From positions 1-47,655 of the forward strand of contig NZ_JACADJ010000026.1 of assembly GCF_013389365.1 (NCBI RefSeq): a DNA stretch of 47,655 nt. Reading direction: 5' to 3'. Numbering within the stretch: the first letter of the stretch is position 1; each line of letters opens with the position of its first letter. The translations under genes were made by a program, and so were the position numbers. Shown here piece after piece: positions 1 to 8,259 of this stretch. Origin of the DNA: Desulfobacter latus. GTDB lineage: Bacteria; Desulfobacterota; Desulfobacteria; Desulfobacterales; Desulfobacteraceae. Under the pieces are notes generated by a model, which worked only from the letters and a program-made list of their open reading frames with translations, ran no database searches and was not told the origin of the DNA.

Positions 1-27
1 AGTTCATGCCCTCTGGGCTTAACCCAA

Positions 28-54
28 ATCCTGGCCCTTCGGGTCAGGATTTTT
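28..54 (+). terminator. Rho-independent terminator, + strand
   Basis: A 10-bp stem (one G-T wobble), ATCCTGGCCC pairing with GGGTCAGGAT around a 3-base TTC loop, is followed directly by a T run. It would end a + strand gene lying left of the window. The reverse direction has no T run, so it is probably not used by the minus-strand genes at 154-931. Confidence 0.7.
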
Positions 55-153
55 ACTATATAAAACACTACTTATGATTTTAATAAATTACTTATTAATA
101 TTTTTTAATACTTTTAAATCGACTATACACTTTAATAAAAAACCTTATGGAAG

Positions 154-567
154 TTATTTCCACACCCATACTGTAATAGTTGTCCCTTCAGAGGAGGATT
201 CAATATGCATGTCATCAGACAGGTCCCTTGCAGTGCTTAAACCAACACCAAGCGATCCTGTCGTGCTGAAACCGCCTTTTAGGGCTTTCCTGATATCAGG
301 GATACCCGGCCCTTTATCTGAAAACGTAAGCCGGACGCCTTCTTGCCCATTAGCGTTGGATATTTGAGAAAATATAATATCACCGCCCTTTCCATGAACC
401 AACACATTGACAGCCAGTTCCCTGCAAACAAACAATGTCTGTGCACACTTTAACGTTCCAACACCTATTTTTTTCAAAATATTAAGTAAACAGGATGAAA
501 TTATAGAGTAATCTTTGTCTGAACGGATTGAAAGTTTATTTTCGTTTATTAAAGTATCTTTTTCCAC
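154..567 (-). CDS. RsbT-like serine kinase / anti-sigma type ATPase
   Basis: This 137-residue GHKL ATPase domain is of the RsbT/RsbW type, a small soluble protein kinase that phosphorylates STAS-domain proteins. The N box (E50, N54, H58), the G1 box DKGPGIPD (about 84-91) and the G2 glycines GSLGVGL (104-110) are all present, so it should bind ATP. It aligns along its length with the RsbT at 17490-17906, including the GPGI and GFSTANS/GFSTTGS stretches. It starts with GTG; no ATG lies nearby. It lies 10 bases behind the receiver gene at 578-931 and is probably co-transcribed with it. No STAS or PP2C partner lies beside it, so its substrate may be the stressosome proteins of the big operon (inference). 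Confidence 0.85.
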   Translation of the reverse strand: MEKDTLINENKLSIRSDKDYSIISSCLLNILKKIGVGTLKCAQTLFVCRELAVNVLVHGKGGDIIFSQISNANGQEGVRLTFSDKGPGIPDIRKALKGGFSTTGSLGVGLSTARDLSDDMHIESSSEGTTITVWVWK

Positions 568-577
568 TTATGTTTGA

Positions 578-931
578 TTATTCAAGCATATTTTTAATTG
601 TTGAAAGTAGCTCTTTTTTGTCAACCGGTTTTTGAAACGTCTCTTTTGCGCCAAATAATCTGGCGTTTTTCAAATACATTGATGGGCCGCCTGTGACGGC
701 AATAATGTTTGCATCCGAATCAATAGATTTGAGTTCCCTGATCGTTTCAAGGCCTTCTTTATCAGGCATGACAACATCCGTTATCACCACGTCGGGATGG
801 TGTTTATGAAACAATGCAATGCCATCCGCACCATTATCTGCTGTTATGACATCATATGAATTTAATCTAAAAAACTTCTCGAACATCTTCAGAATTGATG
901 CTTCATCGTCAATTATCAGTATCAATGGCAT
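578..931 (-). CDS. Single-domain response regulator (receiver)
   Basis: A stand-alone CheY-like receiver of about 117 residues. The acidic pair is in LILIIDDE, the phospho-acceptor Asp is in VVITDVVMP, the switch Thr in IAVTGG, and the Lys in FQKPVD, so it should be phosphorylated normally. I chose the ATG at 931 because the fold begins right there. A TTG at 952 would add seven residues, with no better ribosome site. No output domain follows, so it acts by protein contact or as a phosphate carrier. Its downstream partner is an RsbT-like kinase, and it is divergent from the hybrid kinase at 1335, a plausible phosphodonor. Confidence 0.85.
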   Translation of the reverse strand: MPLILIIDDEASILKMFEKFFRLNSYDVITADNGADGIALFHKHHPDVVITDVVMPDKEGLETIRELKSIDSDANIIAVTGGPSMYLKNARLFGAKETFQKPVDKKELLSTIKNMLE

Positions 932-1334
932 AGCCGATTCGATTCCAATCAAAATATTTGGTATAAACAGAAACAGTCCCCAAATTATTCTTTACAGGAT
1001 AATATATTTCTTCAGTCTTATCCAGTGTTCCAGGCAGCTTTTTTTTACAATAGAAATAAACCGTTGTGTTTGAGGGCCTTGATCGGCTTTTTTTGAATTT
1101 CTAATGCATTTTTGAAGAAAAAAAATTATAATCCTTATTTTTAATCACAACAATGAAAACTGCGACCCAACAGCAATTCTAAATATGAATCTTTTTAGCT
1201 GAAAAACTCGCACCAAGACACCAGTATTTTTTATTCGACTTTGTGAAGCCTTTGTGCCTTTGGGGCTTTGTGAGAGAATAAAATGAGAATTGCTGGCGAT
1301 CCAAAGAATTACAATATCACTGGATGGGATTGGT
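932..1334. other. Divergent intergenic region
   Basis: This AT-rich stretch separates the minus-strand receiver and the + strand hybrid kinase and must hold promoters for both. I see no convincing -35/-10 pair. It contains an inverted repeat (1171-1295, listed separately) enclosing three degenerate CTTTGTG units between about 1238 and 1272. No gene is visible. Confidence 0.5.
1171..1295. repeat. Small inverted-repeat element
   Basis: A 10-bp perfect inverted repeat, CAGCAATTCT at 1171-1180 and AGAATTGCTG at 1286-1295, encloses about 105 bases that include degenerate CTTTGTG tandem units. It looks like a short non-coding mobile or palindromic element. The right arm overlaps the alternative TTG start at 1290, which argues that the kinase really starts at 1335. 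Confidence 0.35.
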
Positions 1335-2972
1335 ATGGAACGAATCAAAATCTTAATTAAGGATAACATTTTTAAACTAAAGGGGATATTCCAAAAAATT
1401 ACGGACATTACCCAGCGTCAACCGGCCATGAGAGGACTGGAGCAAAGTGAGCAGCAACTGCGGCGTGTAATGACGCATATGCCGGTTGCCATGGTGGCGT
1501 TTAACGATAATTTTGATTTCATTGTCTGGAACAGGGAGTGTGAAAGGATTACCGGCTATACCCATTCTGATATTGTGGCCAATCCCCATGCGTTTGCCAT
1601 ACTGTATCCGGACCCCGGTTATCGCCGGCAGGTACTTGACCGGTTAAAGTCCGACACTGATTTCCGGGATGTAGAATTCACGCTTGTCTGTAAAGACGGG
1701 CGGCATAAGATAATCCGCTGGTTCAGTATCGCGTCAAGTTATCCCATGCCGGGGTGGAAATCATGGGCCATCGGCATTGATGTCACCGAAAAAAAGAGAC
1801 TTGGACAACAATTACGCGAAAAATCCATAGCCGCAGAAAAAGCCTATCAAGCCAAGAGCGATTTTCTTGCAAATATGAGCCATGAGATTCGAACACCGAT
1901 CAGTGCCTTGATCGGTCTTTCACAAATGCTGCAGGAACAAAGCAATGGTATCTTGAACCCTCGACAAATGGAGTGCGTCAACAATATTCTGGAGAGTTCC
2001 AACAGACTGTTATATCTTGTAACCGGTATATTGGACTTTTCAAAAATAGAAGCAGGAAAGATGGAAATTCATACGAATCCCTTTGATCTGAAAAAGCTGA
2101 TGGCGCAAATAACACAGTCAATGAAGGGGATGATAGAGGATAAAAACATTAATTTAAACGTCACTCCGGCACCGGATATTCCCCCAAAGCTCATTGCTGA
2201 CGAGTACCGCATCGAACAGGTGTTAAGAAATCTGCTCAACAATGCGGTTAAATTCACAGAAAAGGGATTGATAACCGTCTCAGTCGAGATGCCTGAAAAT
2301 GAGTTGCTCTTGTTTAAAGTCACCGACACAGGTGTCGGTATCCCCAAAGATAAGCAGGCAAGGCTGTTTGAAAAATTCTATCAAGTGGATGCGACCTATT
2401 CAAAAAAATATGCAGGTACCGGGCTGGGACTGGCCATATCAAAGGAATTGGTGGAACTGATGGGCGGCACCATTGGGTGTGAGAGCGAACCCGGCAAAGG
2501 AAGTACTTTCTATTTTTCGATTGTGTTTAAAGCGGTCCAGGAGATCAGGAAATCAACACCCGAACCGGTCTCCGGCAATCAAGACGTATCCGACCACAGC
2601 CTGAATATCCTCCTTGCAGAAGATGATGAAATGAATGCTAAAGTCATGACGTATTTTTTAAAACGGAAGGGACACGCCACGACCATTGCCCATGACGGCA
2701 GACAGGCTATGGATGCATTGGAACAGGCGCATTTCGATATCATTCTCATGGATATTCAAATGCCTGGAATGAGCGGAATCGAACTAACCCGCCGGATCAG
2801 AAATTCCGCCTCAAGACCCGATATTCCCATTATCGCATTGACAGCCTATACCAAAAAATGGGACAGGGATAAATTCATAGAGGCCGGAATGGACGATTAT
2901 ATAAGCAAACCGGTCGATACCGACACCCTGTTAAAAAAAATATATCAACAACTCAATACAAACAACCATTAA
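1335..2972 (+). CDS. Hybrid sensor histidine kinase (PAS-HisKA-HATPase-REC)
   Basis: About 545 residues, with no membrane segment, so a cytoplasmic sensor. From the ATG at 1335: a PAS domain (about 40-155), HisKA with phospho-His in SHEIRTP (H183), HATPase with N box (N303), G1 DTGVGIP and G2 GTGLGL (361-366), and a C-terminal receiver (about 423-540, Asp473, Lys525). All catalytic residues are intact. A TTG at 1290 would add 15 residues but lies in a repeat, so the ATG is preferred. It lacks an HPt, so phosphate probably passes to a separate HPt protein or back. It converges on the giant minus-strand operon and shares a TTAA with the last gene's stop codon. The PAS ligand is unknown. Confidence 0.9.
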   Translation: MERIKILIKDNIFKLKGIFQKITDITQRQPAMRGLEQSEQQLRRVMTHMPVAMVAFNDNFDFIVWNRECERITGYTHSDIVANPHAFAILYPDPGYRRQVLDRLKSDTDFRDVEFTLVCKDGRHKIIRWFSIASSYPMPGWKSWAIGIDVTEKKRLGQQLREKSIAAEKAYQAKSDFLANMSHEIRTPISALIGLSQMLQEQSNGILNPRQMECVNNILESSNRLLYLVTGILDFSKIEAGKMEIHTNPFDLKKLMAQITQSMKGMIEDKNINLNVTPAPDIPPKLIADEYRIEQVLRNLLNNAVKFTEKGLITVSVEMPENELLLFKVTDTGVGIPKDKQARLFEKFYQVDATYSKKYAGTGLGLAISKELVELMGGTIGCESEPGKGSTFYFSIVFKAVQEIRKSTPEPVSGNQDVSDHSLNILLAEDDEMNAKVMTYFLKRKGHATTIAHDGRQAMDALEQAHFDIILMDIQMPGMSGIELTRRIRNSASRPDIPIIALTAYTKKWDRDKFIEAGMDDYISKPVDTDTLLKKIYQQLNTNNH

Positions 2973-4900
2973 AGCCGATCAAGGAGCTTCTGGATATGGT
3001 CGGTGATTCGTTGCATCTGTACCGTGAGGTCTTTATATGGCTGGACGCATAGGGTGACGTTATCTTCAATGGCATAATGTTCGACCAGCCGGCTCAACTC
3101 CACTGTCGAATACAGACGGATGGATGCAAGCAGGCCGGAAACCTTGTGTGCGGCAAGAGCGATTTCATCCCTGTCCAAAGCATCGAACCCCTTTTTCAAT
3201 CTCTCCATACGGATCCGGGACTGTTCAAGAAAGCTCTGAAAGATCTCCTGGATAAACGCCGGGTCGTCTGCCACATCCGCCATAAAGTTTCCAATATCCC
3301 TTTTGAAATCACCTGTCATGCCGGTGTTTTGTTCAGAAACAGGCCGTGTGGCTGACGCCTCTTTATGCTCAAAAAACTGCCTGATCAACTTGAAAAGCGC
3401 TTCTTGGTTCACCGGTTTTGACAGGCAGGCGTTAATCCCCGCTTTCATAAACCGCTCCTTATCCCTGTCTGTGGCATAGGCGGTCACGGCAATGATGGGG
3501 ATATCGCAGTTCCAAGGTTCCATATCACCGGTCCGGATGATTTTTGCGGCGGTTACACCATCCATGACCGGCATCTGTATATCCAGAAGAATTAAATCAA
3601 AACGGTCTTTTTTTAATGCCTCAATGAGTTCTTGGCCATTGTTTACAATTGTGAGGCCAAATCCTTTCTTTTTTATTATATGGCCCATGTATTGCTGAAT
3701 CATGATATTATCTTCAGCCAGTATCAGTTGAAGAGAATCAGCCTGTGAACACGTCTCATCTTTCTCAACGTCGATTTTCAGGGTATCTATGTAAGGGATC
3801 TCAAATGTGAATGTGGTGCCGTCTGTCGGGTTTGCTTTTCCCCGTATGTGCCCATTCATTTCAGAAATCAGATTCTTTACCAGGTATAATTCGATAGCAA
3901 AACTTTTGTATTTTTTCGGATATTGGATTTTTTGTGCCTGAAATTCTTCCAGCAGGAGCTGAAGATTCAAATCAGGTATCCATAATCCTTGAATATGGAC
4001 CTTAAAACGCAGGTGTCTGACCCGGCATTTTTCCACGACAATGGAAATCCTGCCGACATCTGAAAATCTGACTGCGTTGCGCAGCAGATGATGAAGCACC
4101 CGGCCAATGCGTCCGGCATCCCCCATGACGGTTTCGGGCAGATCATTTGAGACCTCAATGCGCGTATCAAGTTGCCTTTCTCTCAATTCGCGTTTAAACA
4201 GATTGAGTTCTTTTTTAATCAGTTTGAAAACATGATACAATTCCAAAAATGAGCTGACCCTATTTGTATCAGCTACCGCAGGATCCAGTACATCATCAAC
4301 CATATTCAGTAATTGATCGATATCATTTTTAAATCCCGGCATGACAATTTCGTCAGGTTGCGACAATGCTGCGTCATCACCGGGTTTCAATTTGGACAAT
4401 ATTCCTGCCAAGGGTTTGCGTATATCATTAAATACACTGAACAGAAACGTATCTTTGGCCTCAATGGTCCGTTTTGTTTCTTTTCTGGCATCATTGAGCT
4501 GCAGAATCTTCAGGTGCATATCCGAGGTATCCTGGACCTGAAGCATGGCATAAACACTGCCGTCAATTTCAAGCGGGGATAAAAAGCACCGCTGCCTCAT
4601 ATATCCGTCTTGAAATCGGTTGTCTTCAAGGGGAAGTATCCAGGTATGAAAGGCTTGTGAAATAATGTGGCTGTGTGCGCGATCAACCACAGCCTCAATC
4701 TGGGGCTGGATATGCAATAACTTCGACTGTGTCACCAGTTTGCCGTAATCGTGTTTACACGCGGAAGAGAGCCTGGCAATAATCCATTGGTTCAGGAATC
4801 TGATACGCAACTGCCGGTCAACCACAAGGACGCCCATGCTCATTTGATCATAGAACGTTCTCAGTTGGGCTGCGAATTGATTATTATTCGGTGAGTCCAT
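2969..4900 (-). CDS. Degenerate (pseudo) histidine kinase with receiver and HPt
   Basis: 643 residues, last gene of the giant operon. PAS-like N-terminus (about 15-130), a HisKA-like region, a HATPase-like region (about 250-370), a receiver (391-508, Asp440, Lys495) and a C-terminal HPt (about 535-643, His585 in AAHKVSG). The kinase half is visibly broken. The H box reads SVFNDIRKP, with Asn158 where the phospho-His should be. The G1 box is IQGLWIP, without the DxGxG. The G2 glycine loop is replaced by KSFAIEL. The N-box Asn275 survives. The receiver and HPt look functional, so it probably relays or stores phosphate made elsewhere, or acts as a scaffold. It overlaps the receiver gene upstream by 17 bases. 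Confidence 0.88.
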   Translation of the reverse strand: MDSPNNNQFAAQLRTFYDQMSMGVLVVDRQLRIRFLNQWIIARLSSACKHDYGKLVTQSKLLHIQPQIEAVVDRAHSHIISQAFHTWILPLEDNRFQDGYMRQRCFLSPLEIDGSVYAMLQVQDTSDMHLKILQLNDARKETKRTIEAKDTFLFSVFNDIRKPLAGILSKLKPGDDAALSQPDEIVMPGFKNDIDQLLNMVDDVLDPAVADTNRVSSFLELYHVFKLIKKELNLFKRELRERQLDTRIEVSNDLPETVMGDAGRIGRVLHHLLRNAVRFSDVGRISIVVEKCRVRHLRFKVHIQGLWIPDLNLQLLLEEFQAQKIQYPKKYKSFAIELYLVKNLISEMNGHIRGKANPTDGTTFTFEIPYIDTLKIDVEKDETCSQADSLQLILAEDNIMIQQYMGHIIKKKGFGLTIVNNGQELIEALKKDRFDLILLDIQMPVMDGVTAAKIIRTGDMEPWNCDIPIIAVTAYATDRDKERFMKAGINACLSKPVNQEALFKLIRQFFEHKEASATRPVSEQNTGMTGDFKRDIGNFMADVADDPAFIQEIFQSFLEQSRIRMERLKKGFDALDRDEIALAAHKVSGLLASIRLYSTVELSRLVEHYAIEDNVTLCVQPYKDLTVQMQRITDHIQKLLDRL

Positions 4901-5270
4901 GTTCTTTCTGAAATACCTTGAATGCCATCATCACCTCTTTGACCTTTTCAGGTGAAAGGGGTTTCTCAATAAAAAGGTTCGCCCCATTATTTATTATACG
5001 GATCTTCACAGGTGCCTGGAAATTTGAGGACAACACCGCGATGAAACAGGATTCATCCGTTTTCCGGACGGTTTTTAATACAGCCTCTCCATCCGGCTCA
5101 GGCATGATCAAATCCAGAATCATGAGATCAGGGGCATGTGCCTTCCATGCCTCTATCGTTTTAGCGCCGTTTTCCGCCTCAAACACATTCGGCGCATATC
5201 CCAACATTTTCAGGTAGCGTTTAAAGGTATTGCGTACCAACCGAGAGTCATCTGCCAATAAAATATCCAT
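4884..5270 (-). CDS. Single-domain response regulator (CheY-like)
   Basis: 128 residues forming one receiver: acidic pair D7-D8, phospho-acceptor D53 in MILDLIMP, Ser pair 81-82 at the switch position and K103 in IEKPLS. There is no output domain. Its ATG shares one base with the stop of cheC (TAATG arrangement), so translation is probably coupled. CheC dephosphorylates CheY-type proteins, which makes this receiver its most obvious substrate in the operon (inference from adjacency). Confidence 0.9.
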   Translation of the reverse strand: MDILLADDSRLVRNTFKRYLKMLGYAPNVFEAENGAKTIEAWKAHAPDLMILDLIMPEPDGEAVLKTVRKTDESCFIAVLSSNFQAPVKIRIINNGANLFIEKPLSPEKVKEVMMAFKVFQKEHGLTE

Positions 5271-5869
5271 TAAAAGTCGTCTCCAAATTCCACATTTCTT
5301 AAAATAAGTTCCATATTCTCATAAGAGTAGACCAAAAGTACCACCCCCTCAATACAGGCACTTTTTGCTCTGAAAATTGTTTCACCCACCAGGCACATTT
5401 GACCGTGATCAATCATCGAAACCAGTTCATCTTTTACAGTGACAGTGGGCAGTCCCAGTTTTGACTCGACCATAACCATATCACTGATCGTGCCTTGTAC
5501 GGAATTGATGATGGTATTTCCCACCTCGCCGATGGCATCCAGATCAATGGCTGAAAAGGAGTCATCAAAGGTATCGTCGTTGAGATCCATCAGTGTGTTG
5601 ATGAGTGTTTTTCCATTTGTCAGGGGAAAATAAACCATGCCCTGGCCCGAGAACTCACCGCCGAAATCCTGATTGACCACAACAAACCCTTCTTTATAAT
5701 TCAGGTTCTGCTCCCATTCCATGAATTGTTCATGATCAAGTATTCTGACCGTTGGCAGGTTGATCTCTATCTCCTCATTGAGCATCTGATTCAGTATGGA
5801 TGCCGCCTTGCCGATGCCGGTATTGATAAGCTCAGCAATGATCTCTTTGTATATTTCAAATTTTTCCAT
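5270..5869 (-). CDS. cheC: CheC-type chemotaxis phosphatase
   Basis: 199 residues of the CheC/CheX/FliY phosphatase family, which hydrolyses CheY-phosphate. Both active sites of the pseudo-symmetric fold are intact. The first has E13-x2-N16 followed 22 residues later by P39; the second has E115-x2-N118 followed 22 residues later by P141. Two complete sites are typical of CheC rather than CheX. A GAGG ribosome site lies 8 bases before the ATG. It sits between a CheA and a receiver. No CheD gene, the usual CheC partner, is in the window. Confidence 0.93.
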   Translation of the reverse strand: MEKFEIYKEIIAELINTGIGKAASILNQMLNEEIEINLPTVRILDHEQFMEWEQNLNYKEGFVVVNQDFGGEFSGQGMVYFPLTNGKTLINTLMDLNDDTFDDSFSAIDLDAIGEVGNTIINSVQGTISDMVMVESKLGLPTVTVKDELVSMIDHGQMCLVGETIFRAKSACIEGVVLLVYSYENMELILRNVEFGDDF

Positions 5870-5899
5870 AAGAAAACCTCATCTCAAAACAGGCTTATA

Positions 5900-7816
5900 T
5901 CACGTCCCAAGGGGAGTGGCTTCATTCCCAGAGAAAACCTCCGCATCCACCAGTGAAATCACCAACAGTGGTTGTCCCGAGCCGATGACCACCGTGCCTT
6001 CAAACAGGGGATTGCTTTTCAGCAGTTCATGGTCAAATGGTTTAATGACCACCTGGAGGCGTCCCAGGGTTTTGTCAACCCGGGCTGCAATGACGTTTTT
6101 ATTTTCATCTTCCAGAATCAGATACCGTCCCTGGTTTCGGTCCTTTCCTGCTGATGTTCCATTGCAGTGAAGGATTCTTCCCATGTCTGCGATTCTGATC
6201 AGCTCATTGCGATGGTTGAGCATGGCCGAAGACTGATGTTCCCGATAAACGATCTCTTCGGCACGGATGATCTCTTTCAAGCATTGATGGTTCACAGCAT
6301 ACTGTTGACCGTCGATCTCCACCAGCAGCACTTCTTTGGTCAACGACCCCTGCTTGATGGGAATCAGCAGCTTGAACACAGATCCTTTCCCCAGGGTCGA
6401 TTCGATGGCAATATTTCCCCCTTGCTTTTTTAGAGCTGACATCACCACATCCATCCCCACACCACGGCCGGACACGTTGGTTACTTTTTCAGCGGTTGAA
6501 AACCCGGGTGCCAGAATAAAGCGATAAATTTCTTCGTTGGTATACGTTTTTGTTTTGTCCGCAATGCCTTTTGATATGGCCTTGGCCAGGATTTTTTCCG
6601 GATCAATGCCTTTGCCGTCGTCCTGGATTCTAAGTTCCAGCCACTCCTCAGTTTTAGCGGCAACCACCTGTATCAGGCCGATCGCCGGCTTACCCAGATG
6701 GGTTCGTTCGGCTTTGTTCTCCAGACCGTGATCCACGGCATTGCGTATCAGATGAACCAAGGGATCTGCCAGGATGCTGATGATAGAGCGGTCTACCTCA
6801 ATATCCTGGCCGGCAATTTTGAGCTCCACGGGTTTGTCCAGATCCTTTTCAAGTTGACGGATCATCCGCGGAAGCCGCTCAAACAATTCGTTCAGCCGAC
6901 TGGATCTTATTGAAAAAAGTGCCTTTTGCAAACCGGCGATATTATTTTCCAAATCCACCAGTCCGCCCCCCAGTTCACGGGATATCCGATCCGGCAGGTG
7001 GGGCTTGATCTCACGTTCCAGATTTTCAAGATAATTTCTATCCATGACAAGGGCTTCTGTCTTGCGGGTGAAATCATCCAGATACCCGGCACCGATTCTC
7101 AGGGTGTCTTCTTTTAAATCCACCGATTTTAAGGCAGACTCCGGTTCTGCAGGCGGTGGACATATCGGCTCCGGAGACAAGGAGACGGGTTCCTCGGGTA
7201 ACGGATCAGGCTTGGATGCCTCTTGCGCCGATTCCTGTTTTTCCCCTTCCGGTACTTCGGCTTTCTTTGAAGCCGGCAAATTTGACACCGTAATTACTTT
7301 TTCCAGGATGGAAACCGCTTGGGGGATTCCCATGGGAATGCCCTGGTCGGAAAAAAACGACTTGTTTGACACCAATTGGTCTGTAATGGATATCAATTGG
7401 TCAATCGCATTCAGGGCATGTTCGGCCTGCTGTTTGTCAAGGGCGTTTAAAAATTCATCACAAATATCTGGAATATCAACGGACTTCGCCTTTAACCCCA
7501 CAAGCAGGTCATAGATCAAGTCCACCCCTTCGGTTACTATATTGTTAACCGTATGTTCCAGCGCTATATCCCCGGATTTTATCTGCTGAAGAAAAGTTTC
7601 AAATCTGTGGGAAAACTGCTGAAGGCCGGTTAGATTGAAAAATCCGGAAGTCCCCTTGACCGTATGAACCCAGCGAAAAACCGCGTCAATCACCTCATCG
7701 CCTTTTTCTGAGATGTTAAACAGCTGCGGGGTGAGAACGTCCAGGCCGGATAGGGATTCCTCAATAAATTTTTCAATGATCTCTTCGTCGATGTTTAAAT
7801 CTTTCCATTCCGTCAT
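5900..7816 (-). CDS. cheA: CheA-type chemotaxis histidine kinase (third CheA)
   Basis: 638 residues. HPt with phospho-His51 (VHTVKGTSG), a second helical region, an acidic Pro-rich linker (about 185-230), a dimerisation region (about 240-330), a CheA-type HATPase (N box HLIRNAVDHG about 355-364, G1 DDGKGI, G2 SGRGVGMDVV) and a C-terminal CheW-like domain (about 495-635). It autophosphorylates on His51 and passes phosphate to receivers. It is the shortest of the operon's three CheA proteins and lacks the GEIL-type repeats of the other two. It lies 4 bases downstream of a degenerate receiver gene and 30 bases upstream of cheC. Confidence 0.93.
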   Translation of the reverse strand: MTEWKDLNIDEEIIEKFIEESLSGLDVLTPQLFNISEKGDEVIDAVFRWVHTVKGTSGFFNLTGLQQFSHRFETFLQQIKSGDIALEHTVNNIVTEGVDLIYDLLVGLKAKSVDIPDICDEFLNALDKQQAEHALNAIDQLISITDQLVSNKSFFSDQGIPMGIPQAVSILEKVITVSNLPASKKAEVPEGEKQESAQEASKPDPLPEEPVSLSPEPICPPPAEPESALKSVDLKEDTLRIGAGYLDDFTRKTEALVMDRNYLENLEREIKPHLPDRISRELGGGLVDLENNIAGLQKALFSIRSSRLNELFERLPRMIRQLEKDLDKPVELKIAGQDIEVDRSIISILADPLVHLIRNAVDHGLENKAERTHLGKPAIGLIQVVAAKTEEWLELRIQDDGKGIDPEKILAKAISKGIADKTKTYTNEEIYRFILAPGFSTAEKVTNVSGRGVGMDVVMSALKKQGGNIAIESTLGKGSVFKLLIPIKQGSLTKEVLLVEIDGQQYAVNHQCLKEIIRAEEIVYREHQSSAMLNHRNELIRIADMGRILHCNGTSAGKDRNQGRYLILEDENKNVIAARVDKTLGRLQVVIKPFDHELLKSNPLFEGTVVIGSGQPLLVISLVDAEVFSGNEATPLGT

Positions 7817-7820
7817 GGGT

Positions 7821-8225
7821 CTATTCTTTTATTTCCTTCATTAAGTCCATCCAGTACTGACGCCGCCTGGATAAAATAGAAATGGCGTCAAAAAATTTAT
7901 CCCTGTCAAGGGGCGTAAAGAACAGGTAATCCGCCCCGTGCCGCTGGCAGCTTGAAACCGTTGCCAAGTCACGTTTTTTGCTGACAAAAATAAGATTTGC
8001 AGATGATACGATTTTTTTAGCCTGCTTTTTAACGTCAAATCCGTTAAATTCGGGATGATTGACTTCAATAATGAGCAAGTTGCAGGGTTTCTCTTCCACG
8101 GATCTGAGCAATTGAACCGGTTCAGAAAAGGTCTCAATGGTATATTTGAATCTTGTCTTATGCGACATTTGGCTTGCCACGTCCTCGCCGGCCAGGATAC
8201 TGATGTAAAATCCTTGTTTTGTCAT
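7821..8225 (-). CDS. Degenerate receiver-like protein
   Basis: 134 residues with receiver fold and length but without the chemistry. The N-terminal acidic pair is replaced (SILAGED), the phospho-acceptor Asp is Glu54 in LIIEVNHP, and the conserved Lys is Thr104 in LFFTPLD. It is clearly a paralogue of the intact receiver at 13411-13818: both have GAxYLFFxPxD and end with a YW-containing basic/acidic helix. Loss of the site with Glu in place of Asp suggests a locked, phospho-mimetic or purely structural adaptor (inference). It lies between the receiver/solute-binding fusion and a CheA. Confidence 0.85.
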   Translation of the reverse strand: MTKQGFYISILAGEDVASQMSHKTRFKYTIETFSEPVQLLRSVEEKPCNLLIIEVNHPEFNGFDVKKQAKKIVSSANLIFVSKKRDLATVSSCQRHGADYLFFTPLDRDKFFDAISILSRRRQYWMDLMKEIKE

Positions 8226-8259
8226 AATTTTTATGCCTTTAGTGCCTTATGGAGCCTTA

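Noticed and set aside
8226-8259. Similarity of GCCTTTAGTGCCTTATGGAGCC to the CTTTGTG units near 1245
   Set aside because: Too short and degenerate to call a repeat.
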